This document shows positions 8,161-16,733 of a DNA stretch of 64,000 bases, piece by piece. The stretch is from Lachnospiraceae bacterium (GTDB lineage: Bacteria > Bacillota > Clostridia > Lachnospirales > Lachnospiraceae). The notes under the pieces are model-generated. The model was given only the letters and a program-made list of their open reading frames with translations. It searched no databases and was not told the DNA's origin. Made by a program: the position numbers and the translations under genes. The stretch covers positions 27,126-91,125 of the forward strand of contig JAIKXM010000006.1 of the NCBI GenBank assembly GCA_024684085.1, written 5' to 3'. Within the stretch, counting starts at the first letter, position 1. The number at the start of each line of letters is the position of its first letter.

Positions 8161-8189
8161 TTGTCTTAAAGTATAATAATTATTATACT
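8161..8189 (+). promoter_or_regulatory. Promoter of the chemoreceptor gene, within a perfect palindrome
   Basis: TTGTCT (8161-8166), 17 bp, TATACT (8184-8189). The -10 forms the right half of the perfect 20-bp palindrome AGTATAATAATTATTATACT (8170-8189), which could be an operator for a dimeric regulator. The chemoreceptor ATG follows 53 bp downstream. Confidence 0.55.
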
Positions 8190-8241
8190 ATTTATATGAC
8201 TAAACGAATCGTCGATTCGGGGTGATACGAGGAGGGATAGT

Positions 8242-9921
8242 ATGAAAGCAAAATTATCCATGCGAGTGACGCTATTATTGTTTGTAATGGTGCCGATGGC
8301 CATTCTGGCACTTATTCTTGAGATTCTGACTGTACATCTTACGATCTCTAATCTTGAGGAGAATACCAAGGAGCAGTTGAGAGTCGCGACACTTGGTTTG
8401 CGGGCATACTATGAATATGATCTGATCAATGACAATGCTCTTGAAGATGGCTTTTTGGAATATGCACCGGAAGAATACATAGATAAGATACATGAAGATA
8501 CAGGCTTAGAGCTTACGATCTTTAAAGATAACGTGCGTTTCATGACATCTCTCCGTAATGAAGACGGTTCCAGAAACGAGGGAACGACTGCTTCCGATGT
8601 TGTTTGGGCAGCTGTGTCACAGGGCAAGGATTTCTATTCCGACGATGTTGTTATAGGCGGTAAAGATTATTACGTATATTATATGCCGCTCACCGATGGA
8701 ACTACGATCTACGGAATGGCTTTCTCAGGAATACTTGCATCGACGGTTCAGGATGCCAAGACACGTAGCATACTTATGGTATTAGCCATCACAACTATAT
8801 GCGGACTGTTATTTGCTGTGCTCGCATTGATATTCGCTAATAAAGTCATTCTTACACCTTTCAGAAAAGCTGTGTCCGGTATTGATGAGCTCTCCACCGG
8901 CAATATAAGTGTTAGAGTTGAAGCAAAGTCGGGCATTAAAGAGATTACCAATCTTATCGGTTCGACCAATAAGCTGTCCGAGACCCTGTCGGGGATCGTT
9001 ACGGATATTCAGGATGCAATGGATTCGCTTTATTCGATCGTCGGAACAACGACAACTCTTTCTGAAGAGTCATCCGAATCTTCGTCTCAGATATCGGAGG
9101 CAATGAACCAGCTTGCCAAATCTACTGAGTTGATGTCTACATCGGTTCAGGATATCAATACCAATATTATTGAGATGGGTAATATCGTTGAGAATGCTCA
9201 GGATACCATACTTACTCTTACCGAATCAGCCGGGAAGATGGAGACAGCTAATACCGATGCCCTTGCCTGCATAGAGAGCATTGCAGAGTCTTCCGATAAT
9301 TCAGCTGAAGCCGTTGGCGGAATCGCCGATATGATCAATTCAACCAACGAAGCCGTTAATAAGATCACTAACATGGTCAACATGATCACTTCCATTGCCG
9401 GTCAGACCAATCTGCTTGCACTCAACGCTTCGATCGAGGCTGCAAGAGCGGGCGAGAGCGGCAAGGGCTTCGCAGTTGTTGCCGACAATATCAAAGATCT
9501 TGCAACTCAGTCATCTGAGTCGGCCAACGAGATCCACGTTATCGTCTCCGACATCGTTAAGCTCTCCAACGAATGTGTGGAGCAGGCCGCTACAGTTAAG
9601 CAGTATATTGAAAAAGAGCAGGAACTTTTGTCTCAGACAAAGGGTCAGTTCAACACCCTGAGCGGGGAGATTCAATCATCCGTTCAGAATATCGATACAG
9701 TAGGTTCCATTGCGAATCAGCTCGGCAATATCAAAGATACTATTGTTGGTGCGATCTCCGATCTGTCAGCTGTATCTGAGGAAACATCCGCTACCAATGA
9801 AGAGGTTACGGCTTCTTCCAATGTAGTCTCATCCGATGTAAGTGATGTATCAAGATCCATGAACGAGATCAGCGCACTTGCGGGCAGACTTAAGTCAGTC
9901 ATTAGTTTTTTCAAAGCTTAA
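8242..9921 (+). CDS. Methyl-accepting chemotaxis protein
   Basis: Transmembrane chemoreceptor, 559 aa. Order: membrane helix (about 8-30), extracytoplasmic sensor of roughly 130 residues (single-Cache-like, with [21 protein letters not shown] and a [15 protein letters not shown] strand), second membrane helix (about 178-200), HAMP, then a long signalling coiled coil. The hairpin tip reads [20 protein letters not shown], the conserved CheA/CheW contact region. No C-terminal CheR-binding pentapeptide is seen. GGAGG lies nine bases before ATG. It stands alone with its own promoter and terminator; ligand unknown. No other chemotaxis gene is in the window. Confidence 0.93.
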   Translation: MKAKLSMRVTLLLFVMVPMAILALILEILTVHLTISNLEENTKEQLRVATLGLRAYYEYDLINDNALEDGFLEYAPEEYIDKIHEDTGLELTIFKDNVRFMTSLRNEDGSRNEGTTASDVVWAAVSQGKDFYSDDVVIGGKDYYVYYMPLTDGTTIYGMAFSGILASTVQDAKTRSILMVLAITTICGLLFAVLALIFANKVILTPFRKAVSGIDELSTGNISVRVEAKSGIKEITNLIGSTNKLSETLSGIVTDIQDAMDSLYSIVGTTTTLSEESSESSSQISEAMNQLAKSTELMSTSVQDINTNIIEMGNIVENAQDTILTLTESAGKMETANTDALACIESIAESSDNSAEAVGGIADMINSTNEAVNKITNMVNMITSIAGQTNLLALNASIEAARAGESGKGFAVVADNIKDLATQSSESANEIHVIVSDIVKLSNECVEQAATVKQYIEKEQELLSQTKGQFNTLSGEIQSSVQNIDTVGSIANQLGNIKDTIVGAISDLSAVSEETSATNEEVTASSNVVSSDVSDVSRSMNEISALAGRLKSVISFFKA

Positions 9922-9941
9922 TAAGGGAATAATATGAATAA

Positions 9942-9986
9942 AGCCTCTGCGGGAAGATTGATAGTCTTCCGGCAGGGGCTTTTTAT
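9942..9986 (+). terminator. Terminator of the chemoreceptor gene
   Basis: GCCTCTGCGGGAAG ... CTTCCGGCAGGGGC followed by TTTTTA; a long stem with a short loop. Confidence 0.85.
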
Positions 9987-10224
9987 TATCCTGTGATGCT
10001 TGGGGATTCCGGTGAAATAGGTACATATCAACATGCCATAGGATGCATTTTTTAGTAGTGCTCAGCTGTTTTTTCCCTTTTGGTGAAATTTCACATGTCA
10101 AATATACTTGTCATTGTGTTGCGTGCATGATAAAGTGTTCGAGACAGGTTTAGTACTGATCGGTTAACAGTTGGCCGAAAGAGAGTACTGATCACTGATC
10201 GTAAATGCGATATGAGGAGGGAGT
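9987..10224. other. Intergenic region with a direct repeat before the CPBP gene
   Basis: AGTACTGATC occurs at 10152-10161 and again at 10184-10193, 32 bp apart (about three helical turns), just upstream of the CPBP protease ATG. The spacing suits a regulator binding twice on one face of DNA. No clear -35/-10 pair was found. Confidence 0.35.
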
Positions 10225-11235
10225 ATGACTAATCAAAGACAAGTATCATCTAAGAAACCGGGGAAGTTCGATACAATAATATTTGGAATCGGGGTTACTT
10301 TGGCAGTTATTATTGTGCAGGCAATTGTTTCATTCATGGCAATGATTCCAATTGCTGTAAGTATGGCTGTAGAATCAGGCGGAGACATGAGTCTGTATAT
10401 GGAGCTCTATGAGGATTTTATTAATAACTCAGGCGGGCTGATATACTTGCAGCTTGCGGCACAGGTTGTCTGCTTTATTGTAGTGGGGCTTTGGTATTAT
10501 TTGGGCTTTGTTAAGCCTGACAAGAAGAAGGGTATCTATAAGCCGTTTAATAAGAAAGTAAGCGGTCCTTTTGATTATCTTTTTATTATCTTCGGTGCGA
10601 TCGGCACTTATGGATTAGCGGTATTGTTAGAAGAAGTGGTTTCAATGGTATTTCCGGATGCAGCTTCGGTATGGGGCGATACTCTTCAGAGTCTCTTGAA
10701 CGGACCGACGATAATTGTGGTCGTTAGCCTTATGATTTTGGCTCCTATTTATGAGGAGATTGCAATTCGTGGAATTGTTCTTCGTAAAAGTGAACGCGTC
10801 TTTGGTGTATTTGGATGTATGATCATCAGCGCGATCCTTTTTGGAGTTTTGCATATGAATATAATACAGGGGTTGTATGTTTTGCCAATGGGCCTGTTCT
10901 GGGGATATGTCAGTTTCCGATACAGGTCGGTGATTCCCGCTATTATTTGTCACATTATCAATAATAGTATTGGAGTGTTTATACCGGAGAATCTTGATCC
11001 TGTTATAGGAGGAGTGGGGATTGTTCTGATATTTGGAGCTGTTGCAGTTGTTATCGGCGTTCGCAAAGGTCTGATCTCGTCTAAGCCGGCACCTGCCGTA
11101 ATCGTTGAATCTGAGGACACCGAAGAATCTGCAGAGGCTGTAGATGCAGAAGACCTTTCCGGATATGTCACAGCAGGAACTGGCGAGCAAATTTGGGAAG
11201 AGGATGATGCGCTGGGTGACGGTGAAAGTAATTAA
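10225..11235 (+). CDS. CPBP family intramembrane glutamic protease
   Basis: 336 aa, about eight membrane helices. The Abi/CaaX-type motifs are intact: E177-E178-xxx-R182 (PIYEEIAIRG), Phe206...His210 (FGVLHMN), and His243 with Asn247 (CHIINN). Such proteases cut membrane-bound substrates; roles include CAAX-like processing, bacteriocin immunity and anti-sigma cleavage, and none can be chosen here. The last 55 residues form an acidic soluble tail (ESEDTEESAEAVDAEDLSGY). GAGGAGGGAG precedes ATG. Monocistronic, with a terminator downstream. Confidence 0.9.
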   Translation: MTNQRQVSSKKPGKFDTIIFGIGVTLAVIIVQAIVSFMAMIPIAVSMAVESGGDMSLYMELYEDFINNSGGLIYLQLAAQVVCFIVVGLWYYLGFVKPDKKKGIYKPFNKKVSGPFDYLFIIFGAIGTYGLAVLLEEVVSMVFPDAASVWGDTLQSLLNGPTIIVVVSLMILAPIYEEIAIRGIVLRKSERVFGVFGCMIISAILFGVLHMNIIQGLYVLPMGLFWGYVSFRYRSVIPAIICHIINNSIGVFIPENLDPVIGGVGIVLIFGAVAVVIGVRKGLISSKPAPAVIVESEDTEESAEAVDAEDLSGYVTAGTGEQIWEEDDALGDGESN

Positions 11236-11298
11236 CGGAGCCGTTACTATTGGCAGTAGGGCATTCCTAAAATCAATAGTTGTAATAAATAAGGATTA

Positions 11299-11325
11299 GG
11301 GCGTAGCTTCGGCTACGCCTTTTTG
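11299..11325 (+). terminator. Terminator of the CPBP protease gene
   Basis: GGGCGTAGC-TTCG-GCTACGCC followed by TTTTT; a UUCG-type tetraloop stem. Confidence 0.85.
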
Positions 11326-11350
11326 AGTAGGTCTACTAGGGACTGGGACT

Positions 11351-11376
11351 CTCGGCTTGCTATTTACCTAGCCGAG
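11351..11376. other. Short hairpin before the DUF2975 promoter
   Basis: CTCGGCT ... AGCCGAG with a 12-base loop and no T run; it may be an extra barrier or a regulator site. Function not known. Confidence 0.3.
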
Positions 11377-11428
11377 ATCCGGCATCCCGAGGATCAATAA
11401 CAATTTATTGTAAAACGATAAAAATATA

Positions 11429-11457
11429 TTGACATTCGTTAGGCACAGTGATACCAT
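11429..11457 (+). promoter_or_regulatory. Promoter of the DUF2975-XRE operon
   Basis: TTGACA (11429-11434), 17 bp, extended -10 TGATACCAT (TACCAT 11452-11457). The gene starts 30 bp after the -10. Confidence 0.6.
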
Positions 11458-11486
11458 CATTGTTATCAAGTTCTTCGGAGGTATTT

Positions 11487-11957
11487 ATGAGAGATAGTGC
11501 AAGTAACAGTATTGGTGATAAGGTCTTGCTGATCACCAAATGTATGGTAAATGTAATGTTTTGGTGTGGTGTTCCGATGACTATCAGCATTCCGTGGGTT
11601 TTCAAGTGGTACGGAGCTATCGATAGTTTTTTCGAGACAAATTACGTTCGGGAGTCCGTCCTGTATATGATCAGCGGTCTGTTCGCCTGCCTTATAGTCT
11701 ATGAACTGCGCAAGATGATCAGATCGGTTGAGCTGGATGATTGCTTCATTTGGGGCAATGTAGTCAGCCTGAAGCGCATGGCCATATATGCGTTTGCGAT
11801 CGCCTTAGTAACGATCGTGAGGATCATCACACATTGGACCCCGGCAGTAGTCATAATACTCATCGTTTTTGCGATAGCTGGAATGTTCTCGGAAGTACTT
11901 GCAAGCGTATTCGCTAAGGCGGTCGAATACAAGGAAGAGAACGACATGACAATATAG
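11487..11957 (+). CDS. DUF2975 family membrane protein
   Basis: 156 aa with four hydrophobic segments. The start ATG 11487 is preferred over the track start (11448) because CGGAGG lies seven bases upstream. The signature region YMISGLFACLIVYELRKMIRS and the end FAIAGMFSEVLASVFAKAVEYKEENDMTI match DUF2975 proteins, which are regularly encoded just before a small YozG-type XRE regulator, as here. Its biochemical role is unknown; by context it may pass an envelope signal to the regulator. Confidence 0.8.
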   Translation: MRDSASNSIGDKVLLITKCMVNVMFWCGVPMTISIPWVFKWYGAIDSFFETNYVRESVLYMISGLFACLIVYELRKMIRSVELDDCFIWGNVVSLKRMAIYAFAIALVTIVRIITHWTPAVVIILIVFAIAGMFSEVLASVFAKAVEYKEENDMTI

Positions 11958-12036
11958 CGAAGCTGTTAGGAGCGATGTACGTGTTGCGCGGACATCCGCA
12001 GATGCGGTTAGACGATGAGATTGTGAGGACATAAAT

Positions 12037-12264
12037 ATGGCGATAAATATTAATCTGGATGTTATGATGGCCAAACGGAAAATAGGACTGACTGAGTTGT
12101 CCAAGAGCGTGGACATTACCATGGCCAATCTATCGATCCTTAAGAATAACAAAGCAAAGGCGATCAGGCTGTCGACCCTTAATGAGATCTGTAAGGCTTT
12201 GAATTGCCAACCCGGGGATATCATAGAATATATCCCCGATTCGGAGGAAATGAATCATGAATGA
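12037..12264 (+). CDS. Small XRE/YozG-type transcriptional regulator
   Basis: 75 aa, almost entirely a Cro/CI-type helix-turn-helix: LTELSKSVDITMANLSILKN forms the HTH and LSTLNEICKALNCQPGDIIEY the closing helices. GTGAGGAC lies eight bases before ATG. It follows the DUF2975 gene by 80 bp and its stop overlaps the DUF4173 gene start by eight bases, so the three are probably co-expressed. Regulation of its own operon would be usual for the family; the operator was not identified. Confidence 0.85.
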   Translation: MAININLDVMMAKRKIGLTELSKSVDITMANLSILKNNKAKAIRLSTLNEICKALNCQPGDIIEYIPDSEEMNHE

Positions 12265-14089
12265 TAATATACCTGAAACACTTATATCAGAAACGCCTAT
12301 ATCAGAAACACCTATATCAGAAGCGCATATGTCTGAAGAGCCTGTATCAGAAGCACCTATGCCTGAAACACCTATGCCCGAAGCGCATATGACTGAAGCA
12401 CCTATGCCTGAAATACCTATGCCCGAAGCGCATATGACTGAAGCGCATATACCTGAAACACCTATCCCAACGCCCCGGAAGGTTCCCTTCGTTAAGAAGC
12501 TTACCGAGAATGAGATCAAGATCAAGGAGAATGTCCTCCCAATTGCGCTGGCAAGCCTGATATACAGCTTCTTCAAAGTCTTCTGCATCTATAAGAATTT
12601 CAACGGAATAACGGCGCCGCTTAATGTTGCGGCAGCCATCCTCTACTACGGATTTGTGATCAAAAAGCTTGAGCTTAAGATGGAAAAAGACGTGATCTTC
12701 AATGCGGTGGTCGCCCTTCTGCTGGGCGTGCATCTGACCATGACGGTTGACCCCCTGCTCACTGTGTGCGACTGCTTCGGAATAGTGCTGATCCTGATCT
12801 TCGGCCTCCTGCACATCTTCCTTGATGATACGGGATGGCGTTTTTCACACTATATATCTGAAGCACTCTCCACTTTCGCGGAGGCGTTAGGCAATTCTCT
12901 GATACTCCAGCCTGTCGCAGAGACTGTCAGGAAGCTCAGAGAGAAGAAAGGCGAGAGGAAGAAATTTCATATTGATAAAAAATACCGGGATGTACTGATC
13001 GGCATCGGAATTGCCTGTGCCTGTCTCACGATCATCCTTCCGTTACTGGGTTCTGCGGATTCTAAGTTCAGCGGTCTTTTGGATAATGTTCTGAGTGCGG
13101 TAGGTGACATGTTCGAGGGATTGGGTAAGTTATTTGATAAGTTATTCGGGCTTAAACACATTGATTTCGCGTTCTATGTTATCTTCTTTACATTGTTCTC
13201 TTATGGTATCGTCAGAAGTCTGTGTGCTCGTGTGGTTAAGCCTGTTACCGAAAAAGCCAAAAATGACAACACTGTCATAGTTGTAACAGTTAATGCCATA
13301 ATAGGATTCGTATATCTGCTGTTCTCCGGATTCCAGATCTATTATCTGTTTCTCGGGAAATTCGTGGATTCGGCTGATTTTAATTACGCGGAATATGCGA
13401 GAGAAGGCTTCTTCCAGTTACTGTTCGTAAGCATTATCAATGTACTGCTTGTCTACGCTTTTGTATCTATGTTCGAGGTGACAACTGGTGTACGCATAAG
13501 TCTTCTTGTGATATGTGCCTGCACATATATAATGATAGCGTCGAGCGTGTTCAGGCTGTATATGTATGTGAGTGCTTATAAGTTAAGTTATGACCGTCTG
13601 TCGGCTCTGTTCATGTTACTGCTCATTACGCTAGAGATGTGCGGACTTGTGAGATATATCTTCGACAGTTCCTTCTCGCTCCTTAAGTACAGGATCGCAT
13701 TTGTGACTATAGCTTATATTCTGTATATATATGCCAACCCTTCCGGAATGGTCGCCGCATGGAATCTCTCTGCGGATAATTGCAGAAATGAATGCGGAGA
13801 CAAGTATTATTCGAATGTTGATTTTTATTATATTAGCAATCATCTGTCTGCCGATGCCGCTCCTGCGATCGCAAGAGCCATTGAGAGAGAAGATGATCCG
13901 GAGTTCACCGGGCGCTTCGCCGACTATTTTTGGACAAATGAATCGGAAGATGACTTAAGAGTTGAATACAGGGTAAAACACGGATACAGCATCAATCACA
14001 TGGATGTGAGAACTTTCAATTTCGCCGAATACAGGAAGCTGAAACTCTATGAAAAAATCGCGGATGAACTTTCGATATGGGCGGATTGA
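12257..14089 (+). CDS. DUF4173/DUF4153 polytopic membrane protein with N-terminal pentapeptide repeats
   Basis: 610 aa. After MNDNI come thirteen acidic/proline pentapeptides of the form [PST]E-x-[PHL]-[IMV], then a basic patch and about twelve membrane helices. The C-terminal soluble part (NPSGMVAAWNLS, VDFYYISNHLSADAAPAIARA) is the recognisable DUF4173 end. Family function is unknown. Start codon ATG overlaps the end of the XRE gene; GGAGG lies ten bases upstream. The repeat arm is not part of the usual family and is probably an expandable cytoplasmic tether. Confidence 0.8.
   Translation: MNDNIPETLISETPISETPISEAHMSEEPVSEAPMPETPMPEAHMTEAPMPEIPMPEAHMTEAHIPETPIPTPRKVPFVKKLTENEIKIKENVLPIALASLIYSFFKVFCIYKNFNGITAPLNVAAAILYYGFVIKKLELKMEKDVIFNAVVALLLGVHLTMTVDPLLTVCDCFGIVLILIFGLLHIFLDDTGWRFSHYISEALSTFAEALGNSLILQPVAETVRKLREKKGERKKFHIDKKYRDVLIGIGIACACLTIILPLLGSADSKFSGLLDNVLSAVGDMFEGLGKLFDKLFGLKHIDFAFYVIFFTLFSYGIVRSLCARVVKPVTEKAKNDNTVIVVTVNAIIGFVYLLFSGFQIYYLFLGKFVDSADFNYAEYAREGFFQLLFVSIINVLLVYAFVSMFEVTTGVRISLLVICACTYIMIASSVFRLYMYVSAYKLSYDRLSALFMLLLITLEMCGLVRYIFDSSFSLLKYRIAFVTIAYILYIYANPSGMVAAWNLSADNCRNECGDKYYSNVDFYYISNHLSADAAPAIARAIEREDDPEFTGRFADYFWTNESEDDLRVEYRVKHGYSINHMDVRTFNFAEYRKLKLYEKIADELSIWAD
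12272..12466 (+). repeat. Thirteen 15-bp coding tandem repeats
   Basis: In-frame degenerate units (such as CCTATATCAGAAACG) encode SETPI, PEAHM, TEAPM and similar pentapeptides. Neighbouring units can be nearly identical, for example SETPI-SETPI, which suggests recent slippage. Confidence 0.85.
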
Positions 14090-14133
14090 TCTTGGGCCTT
14101 CCTGATTGTAAATAGCAGTATTTTTTTCTATAC

Positions 14134-14158
14134 AGATAATAGGGATTCATGATATAAT
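14134..14158 (+). promoter_or_regulatory. Promoter of glyA
   Basis: Extended -10 TGATATAAT (TATAAT 14153-14158) with no good -35. It leaves a leader of about 100 nt containing GTGAAGGGAATCGCTTTCAC, a small hairpin. It does not match a THF or glycine riboswitch that I can recall. Confidence 0.5.
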
Positions 14159-14262
14159 CTTTGCGGTGTGGTTAGATATGAACGTGAAGGGAATCGCTTT
14201 CACGGATGAACTGATCATTATAATGACAATTGAGATTATATGTTAAAGAAAGGCGGAGAATT

Positions 14263-15501
14263 ATGTATTCTTTAGATGAAATCAGGGCTGTTGATGCTGA
14301 GATAGCTGATGCGATCGTCGCTGAGCAGGAGAGACAGAACAGTCATATCGAGCTTATCGCTTCAGAGAACTGGGTTAGCAAGGCTGTTATGGCAGCAATG
14401 GGAAGCCCTCTTACCAACAAATATGCGGAAGGTTATCCGGGCAAGAGATATTACGGCGGTTGTGAATGCGTAGACGTAGTTGAGAATCTTGCAAGAGAGA
14501 GAGCTAAGGAGCTCTTCCACTGTGACTATGTTAACGTACAGCCTCATTCAGGCGCTCAGGCTAACATGGCAGTGTTCTTTGCGATTATGGAGCCCGGCGA
14601 TACTTTCATGGGAATGAATCTTGATCACGGCGGACATCTGTCACACGGTTCACCGGTTAATATGTCAGGTAAGTATTTTAACTGTGTACCTTACGGCGTT
14701 AATGATGACGGTTTCATCGATTATGATGAAGTAAGACGTATCGCTCTTGAGTGCAAGCCCAAGATGATCGTTGCCGGCGCAAGCGCATATGCAAGAAAGA
14801 TCGATTTCAAGAAGTTCAGAGAGATCTGTGATGAAGTCGGTGCAGTACTTATGGTAGATATCGCTCACATTGCAGGACTTGTTGCTACAGGTTACCATGA
14901 GAGCCCCATTCCTTATGCTGATGTTGTTACAACAACAACTCATAAGACACTTCGCGGACCTCGTGGCGGTATGATCATGTGCAACCAGGAAGTTGCTGAT
15001 AAGTACAACTTCAACAAGGCTATTTTCCCCGGTATTCAGGGTGGCCCTCTTATGCACGTTATCGCAGGTAAGGCAGTATGCTTCAAGGAAGCTCTTAGTC
15101 CTGAGTTCAAGGAATATGCTAAGAATATCATCGACAATGCACAGGCACTTGCCAACGGTCTGATTAAGCGGGGATTAAGCATCGTATCAGGCGGAACAGA
15201 CAATCATCTTATGCTTCTTGACTTAAGACCTCAGGGACTTACAGGTAAGGAGATCGAGAAGTTACTTGATGAGGCTCATATCACAGCCAACAAGAACACT
15301 GTTCCCAATGATCCTCAGAAGGCGTTTGTTACAAGCGGTATCCGTCTCGGTACACCTGCTGTTACAAGCCGTGGAATGAATACAGAAGATATGGACAGAA
15401 TCGCTGAGGCGATCTCACTTATCGTATTCAAGGGTGCTGACGGTGTAGAAGAGGCAAGAGCTATCGTTAAGAGCCTTACAGACAAGTATCCTCTTATCTA
15501 A
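14263..15501 (+). CDS. glyA: Serine hydroxymethyltransferase
   Basis: Cytosolic PLP enzyme that converts serine and tetrahydrofolate into glycine and methylene-THF; 412 aa, normal length. The ATG at 14263 is preferred to the TTG at 14230 because GGCGGAG lies eight bases upstream and the protein then begins [11 protein letters not shown] as usual. Signature [14 protein letters not shown] puts the PLP lysine at Lys228; LIASENWVS and [20 protein letters not shown] are the N-terminal substrate-site motifs. It has its own promoter and terminator. Confidence 0.97.
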   Translation: MYSLDEIRAVDAEIADAIVAEQERQNSHIELIASENWVSKAVMAAMGSPLTNKYAEGYPGKRYYGGCECVDVVENLARERAKELFHCDYVNVQPHSGAQANMAVFFAIMEPGDTFMGMNLDHGGHLSHGSPVNMSGKYFNCVPYGVNDDGFIDYDEVRRIALECKPKMIVAGASAYARKIDFKKFREICDEVGAVLMVDIAHIAGLVATGYHESPIPYADVVTTTTHKTLRGPRGGMIMCNQEVADKYNFNKAIFPGIQGGPLMHVIAGKAVCFKEALSPEFKEYAKNIIDNAQALANGLIKRGLSIVSGGTDNHLMLLDLRPQGLTGKEIEKLLDEAHITANKNTVPNDPQKAFVTSGIRLGTPAVTSRGMNTEDMDRIAEAISLIVFKGADGVEEARAIVKSLTDKYPLI

Positions 15502-15523
15502 TAGAAGATTCATGGTAAATTTA

Positions 15524-15586
15524 AACCCTGCAAGTATGAAATGTGTCCGGTGATCCGGGTGCATATCAGACTTGCAGGGTTTTTTG
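15524..15586 (+). terminator. Terminator of glyA
   Basis: AACCCTGCAAGT ... ACTTGCAGGGTTTTTT, with a small inner stem (TCCGGTGATCCGGG) in the loop. Confidence 0.85.
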
Positions 15587-15607
15587 TAAAAGGTAGATGC
15601 AAAGCAT

Positions 15608-15643
15608 CCGCGCTCGGCGCAGGAATGTCGCAAGCGACATTCT
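15608..15643. repeat. 36-bp dispersed repeat, copy A
   Basis: Begins CCGCGCTCGGCGC and ends in the hairpin GAATGTCGCAAGCGACATTC. It matches copy B at 20080-20115 at 33 of 36 bases. Each copy sits just downstream of a terminator and beside another hairpin. Confidence 0.75.
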
Positions 15644-15673
15644 ATTTATGATCATCAATGGCCCGCGTGTTTT

Positions 15674-16264
15674 TTAATATGTTCTTCCGGTGTCTAAGAG
15701 AACCTTCCTGGCAGGTGTTACAACTAAGAGCAGCATCGCGCCGATGGTGGTGAAGATCAATTCGGGGAGCATGTAAGAACCGTTGTACAACAGGCTGTAC
15801 AGGATCGTGCTGTCGGTACTGAAGCCCTCCCATAATTCTCCGAAGCTGTGCCAGATGATTACGCCGCTTGCAAAGTGGAAGAGAAATCTGAGTGTGATGG
15901 CAACAATGGTTCCGATGATTATTCCGCCTGCTTTCTTCTCACGCAGAAATCCTGCTATTCCGAGTATCGTAAATGCTCCGATGTAATCGATGAATATGCA
16001 GGCGATCAACATGACCGGAGTGAGTCCCCAGCCGAACAGACCATCCGTGATCCCCTGTCCGAACTGGATCAGTGAGAAAGCAAACGCTGTGATGAATCCG
16101 TCTTTGATGCCCCATCTGATCGAATATACGATGATGGGCAGCATTGAAAGGGCTGTGACCGATCCGCCCCAGGGCAGCTTGAATACCCTGATGAAACTGA
16201 GTACTGTGGCAAGTGCTACCATTACCGCACCTTCTACGATCTTTCTTGTCTTTGTGTTTTGCAT
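15674..16264 (-). CDS. thiT: ECF transporter thiamine-binding subunit ThiT
   Basis: 196 aa membrane protein with six hydrophobic segments. MQNTKTRKIVEGAVMVALAT is the typical ThiT N-terminus, and the thiamine-binding residues lie in loops such as LPWGGSVTALSMLPI and GWGLTPVML. It captures thiamine for the shared ECF transport module, which is not in this window. The start is ATG 16264: an AAAGGAGGA site lies six bases upstream and is part of a switch hairpin. The TPP riboswitch upstream supports the substrate call independently. Confidence 0.95.
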   Translation of the reverse strand: MQNTKTRKIVEGAVMVALATVLSFIRVFKLPWGGSVTALSMLPIIVYSIRWGIKDGFITAFAFSLIQFGQGITDGLFGWGLTPVMLIACIFIDYIGAFTILGIAGFLREKKAGGIIIGTIVAITLRFLFHFASGVIIWHSFGELWEGFSTDSTILYSLLYNGSYMLPELIFTTIGAMLLLVVTPARKVLLDTGRTY

Positions 16265-16270
16265 AAAAAA

Positions 16271-16422
16271 TCCTCCTTTTTTTAAGCAAGGAGGGAGATT
16301 GCAGCCGAAAGGCATCCGCTATAAACGGATTTCTTTTTTTAGCTTCCTTACGCCGGTCTTAACCGGTTCAAGTTATGAGGGTCAGAAACTTAAGTTCCAA
16401 TCTCAGCAATTGCTCCCCTAGC
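16271..16422 (-). ncRNA. TPP riboswitch controlling thiT
   Basis: On the minus strand the aptamer reads GGGGAGC...CTGAGA...GACCCTC...CTTGAACCGGTTAAGACCGGCGTAAGGAAGC (about 16341-16418), the classical THI-box order. The expression platform lacks a U-tract terminator; instead CCCTCCTT (16288-16295) is complementary to the thiT ribosome site AAGGAGG (16271-16279), so thiamine pyrophosphate should block translation. Confidence 0.93.
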
Positions 16423-16442
16423 TTTTATTTTTTTCATATGTA

Positions 16443-16471
16443 AATATATACAATCTTTTTTAAGGTGTCAA
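16443..16471 (-). promoter_or_regulatory. Promoter of the TPP riboswitch-thiT transcript
   Basis: On the minus strand TTGACA, exactly 17 bp, TATATT: a near-consensus promoter placed about 20 bp before the aptamer. Confidence 0.8.
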
Positions 16472-16482
16472 TTGGTTTGACC

Positions 16483-16590
16483 GGAATCACTAAAAAGGCC
16501 GGTCTATTTAGAAATTACTAAAAAAGGCCGGTTTTACCGAGATCAATAAAACGGTTGGCTTAATCGAAATCACTAAAAAGGCTTGACCTG
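16483..16590. repeat. Four 28-bp tandem repeats between two divergent promoters
   Basis: Units start at 16483, 16511, 16539 and 16566 (28, 28, 27 and about 25 bp) and share GAAATCACTAAAAAGGCCGG with a few changes. The array begins 11 bp behind the thiT -35 and its last unit contains the -35 (TTGACC) of the plus-strand promoter. There are no spacers, so it is not CRISPR. Most likely an operator array; regulator unknown. Confidence 0.75.
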
Positions 16591-16611
16591 TTTTGTATAT
16601 TATGCTAATAT
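16583..16611 (+). promoter_or_regulatory. Promoter of the upf0735 gene
   Basis: TTGACC (16583-16588), 17 bp, TAATAT (16606-16611) with an upstream TG (TGCTAATAT). The -35 lies inside the fourth 28-bp repeat. Confidence 0.65.
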
Positions 16612-16733
16612 ATCCATTATTGACACACAAATGTACGCCATGCACGGACAATAGTGTGATTTGTTCGCACATGACAAACATTTTACCGTGTCAGACTTGC
16701 ATGGTATTCGGCTTTTAGCCGGTGGGGAATCGG

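Noticed and set aside
12347-12814. 155-aa and 152-aa antisense ORFs rich in FRHR/ISGIGAS repeats
   Set aside because: They arise from the reverse strand of the DUF4173 pentapeptide repeats.
13264-13277. TGACAACACTGTCA as another copy of the 14-bp palindrome
   Set aside because: Two mismatches to the consensus; similar cases at 22011 and 37693. Such sites are expected by chance and were left out of the count.
14159-14262. Riboswitch in the glyA leader (THF or glycine)
   Set aside because: The conserved motifs of either class were not found; only a small hairpin is present.
16483-16590. CRISPR array
   Set aside because: The 28-bp units are directly adjacent with no spacers and lie between two promoters; no cas gene is present.
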